6,917 nucleotides of DNA from CAYVZU01 sp964455935 (GTDB lineage Bacteria > Fibrobacterota > CAYVZU01), in NCBI GenBank assembly GCA_964455935.1, contig CAYVZU010000163.1:1-6917 (forward strand), written 5' to 3'. Below are positions 5,636-6,917 of the stretch, piece after piece. Made by a program: the position numbers and the translations under genes. Under the pieces are notes generated by a model. It saw only the letters and a list, made by a program, of their open reading frames with translations. It had not been told where the DNA came from and did not search any database. Within the stretch, counting starts at the first letter, position 1, and every line of letters begins with the position of its first letter.

Positions 5636-6917
5636 GCCAGACTCAGTTCCTCTTGCTTGAGATAGCGGCCGCGGTACAAATTGTAGAGATCGAGCGTGCG
5701 TTTTGCAATTCCCGTCCAACTGAAAAAGCGCCGGGCAAACCGCGAACCCTCCAGGCTCATTTCGTCGGCCAATTGCGGATAGCGCAAGGGTAGGGCCAGC
5801 ATGGTTCCGTATTCGACAGGATTTTCCGGATCCGCATAAAGCGCCTGCGTCCCAAAGTCGATTAATTTGTGCAGCCCGCCGCGAACCGTGATCACCGTGG
5901 GCGTCCCGCACGACATCGCCTCGATCGCGGTCATGCCGAATGGTTCGTAACGCGAGGAAAGCGCAAACACGCCGGCACTGCGATAGTTGTCGGCCAGTTC
6001 TCTGTCCGGAATGGACTCGCGCAAGATGATCCGGTCGGTCATTTTTAGTTCTTCAATTAGGGCCAGCAGGACCTGCCGCTTGGTATCGTCGCCCCCCGGT
6101 TCCGTGCCCGCCGTCAAGACCAGCCTGCTTTCCGGGACGAGCCGGACGGTCACCTGCATGGCCCGAATGAGAAGGTCGAACCCCTTGTTCTCGGCCAGGC
6201 GACCCACGGCCAGCACATCCTTGGGACCATACCCAAGGCGCGCCTGCATTTCCCTGCGATGGGCATTGGGGACCGGGCAGTAACGTTCCTCATCCATCCC
6301 GGCGGGAATGACCGCGATCTGCTTGGAGAGAATGTCATAGTTCTCCAAAAGCACCGTCGCCTGCTCGTGTGTGGTGGCGATAATATGGTCGCAATTGCGA
6401 TAGATGCGAAACTCGCGCTCGATCCGTTCGCGGAACCGGTACGTTCTTTCCATTTCCGCGGCCGAAACTTCACTTTGGGCGAGCATGTCGTGGCGCTTCC
6501 ACCAGCCCAGCGAATGCGGAGTGTGAATATGAGGAATATGAAGTTCCTCGGCAATCCGCTGGCCAGCCCAGCCCGCGTCCCAATAGTGTGAATTCACCAA
6601 ATCGTATTGCATGTTGAGGCCGCGCACTTCGGCCATGAAGTTCGTAATGAAGTTCTCGATGTGGTCGTGCATGTCTTCCTTGCGGATATAGGAAGCCCCG
6701 CCAAAGGGAATGCGCCAAATCCGGCAGCCGGAATTGATGATGTCGAATTCCGGCTGGTTCTCGAAACGGCGGGTGACGATATCAACGGCGTAGCCAAGCC
6801 GGCTAAAGCGTTTGGCCAATTCGAGGACGAACATCACCTGGCCGCCGGTATCCGGCTTTCCCAACTCGGGCTCGGCGGCAACATAGCCGTGCAGGGAGAG
6901 CATTAGAATACGGCCGG
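5632..6917 (-). CDS. GT4 glycosyltransferase, mannosylfructose-phosphate synthase (MfpsA)-like, 5' end off window
   Basis: A retaining GT-B enzyme, 423 residues from the first in-window ATG (6903). The frame is open to the right edge (GRIL before that ATG), and family members have a few residues before LSLHGY, so the true start probably lies outside. Motifs numbered from that ATG: LSLHGYVAAEPELGKPDTGGQ (2-22), TRRFENQPEF (44-53), NSHYWDAGWAGQR (104-116), HTPHSLG (127-133) with His130, GRLAENKG (234-241) with Arg235 and Lys240, and E-x7-E in SRYEPFGMTAIEA (Glu320/Glu328). As I recall it, this pattern closely follows Agrobacterium MfpsA, which makes mannosylfructose-6-phosphate from GDP-mannose and fructose-6-phosphate; sucrose-phosphate synthases share most of it. 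The cluster with a HAD phosphatase matches that two-step scheme. It is translationally coupled to the next gene through ATGA. Family firm, product inferred. Confidence 0.85.
   Translation of the reverse strand, partial: GRILMLSLHGYVAAEPELGKPDTGGQVMFVLELAKRFSRLGYAVDIVTRRFENQPEFDIINSGCRIWRIPFGGASYIRKEDMHDHIENFITNFMAEVRGLNMQYDLVNSHYWDAGWAGQRIAEELHIPHIHTPHSLGWWKRHDMLAQSEVSAAEMERTYRFRERIEREFRIYRNCDHIIATTHEQATVLLENYDILSKQIAVIPAGMDEERYCPVPNAHRREMQARLGYGPKDVLAVGRLAENKGFDLLIRAMQVTVRLVPESRLVLTAGTEPGGDDTKRQVLLALIEELKMTDRIILRESIPDRELADNYRSAGVFALSSRYEPFGMTAIEAMSCGTPTVITVRGGLHKLIDFGTQALYADPENPVEYGTMLALPLRYPQLADEMSLEGSRFARRFFSWTGIAKRTLDLYNLYRGRYLKQEELSLA

Noticed and set aside
5636..5911. 92-codon N-terminal extension of the second glycosyltransferase frame
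   Set aside because: It lies entirely inside the upstream glycosyltransferase gene, has no family similarity, and ATG at 5635 forms a classic ATGA overlap.

Overview
The window is a compact piece of a bacterial chromosome of moderately high G+C. The 10-base N run at 3771-3780 points to a draft or metagenome assembly. The genes are housekeeping and carbohydrate genes with short gaps, 4-bp overlaps and Shine-Dalgarno (SD) sites. The phosphohexomutase is of the type I associate with Bacteroidetes and related phyla (ASHNPPQWN, GGEGNGG and SNTEP motifs). A DUF116 protein and CACAGAG-rich inverted repeats also fit an uncultivated lineage, but I cannot name the organism from this sequence.

Layout. 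Bases 1-727 (minus strand) hold acpS followed by the 5' part of a glucose-6-phosphate isomerase gene (pgi), which starts at a GTG whose SD overlaps the acpS stop. Bases 728-1026 are a divergent intergenic region, mostly filled by a 190-bp imperfect inverted repeat (818-1007) with 14-bp ends and a possible 4-bp target duplication. Bases 1027-2069 (plus strand) hold a small Nfu-type Fe-S scaffold gene and a membrane-anchored, cysteine-rich DUF116 gene, 8 bp apart. Bases 2044-6917 (minus strand) read, in transcription order, an MfpsA-like GT4 glycosyltransferase (5' end off the window), a second GT4 glycosyltransferase of the sucrose-phosphate-synthase superfamily (ATGA overlap), a HAD sugar-phosphate phosphatase (split only by the N gap) and a GlmM-like phosphohexomutase. 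The mutase converges on the DUF116 gene, and their 3' ends overlap by 26 bp.

How the genes may work together. The four minus-strand genes look like a cassette for a non-reducing disaccharide or a related glycoside. A mutase would supply the sugar-1-phosphate needed for a nucleotide sugar, two paralogous synthases would form a phosphorylated glycoside, and a phosphatase would release it. Sucrose, mannosylfructose or a further glycosylated derivative are all possible. The most unusual points are the two different DTGGQ-type synthases sharing one phosphatase, the inverted-repeat element just upstream of nfu, and the pairing of Nfu with DUF116.
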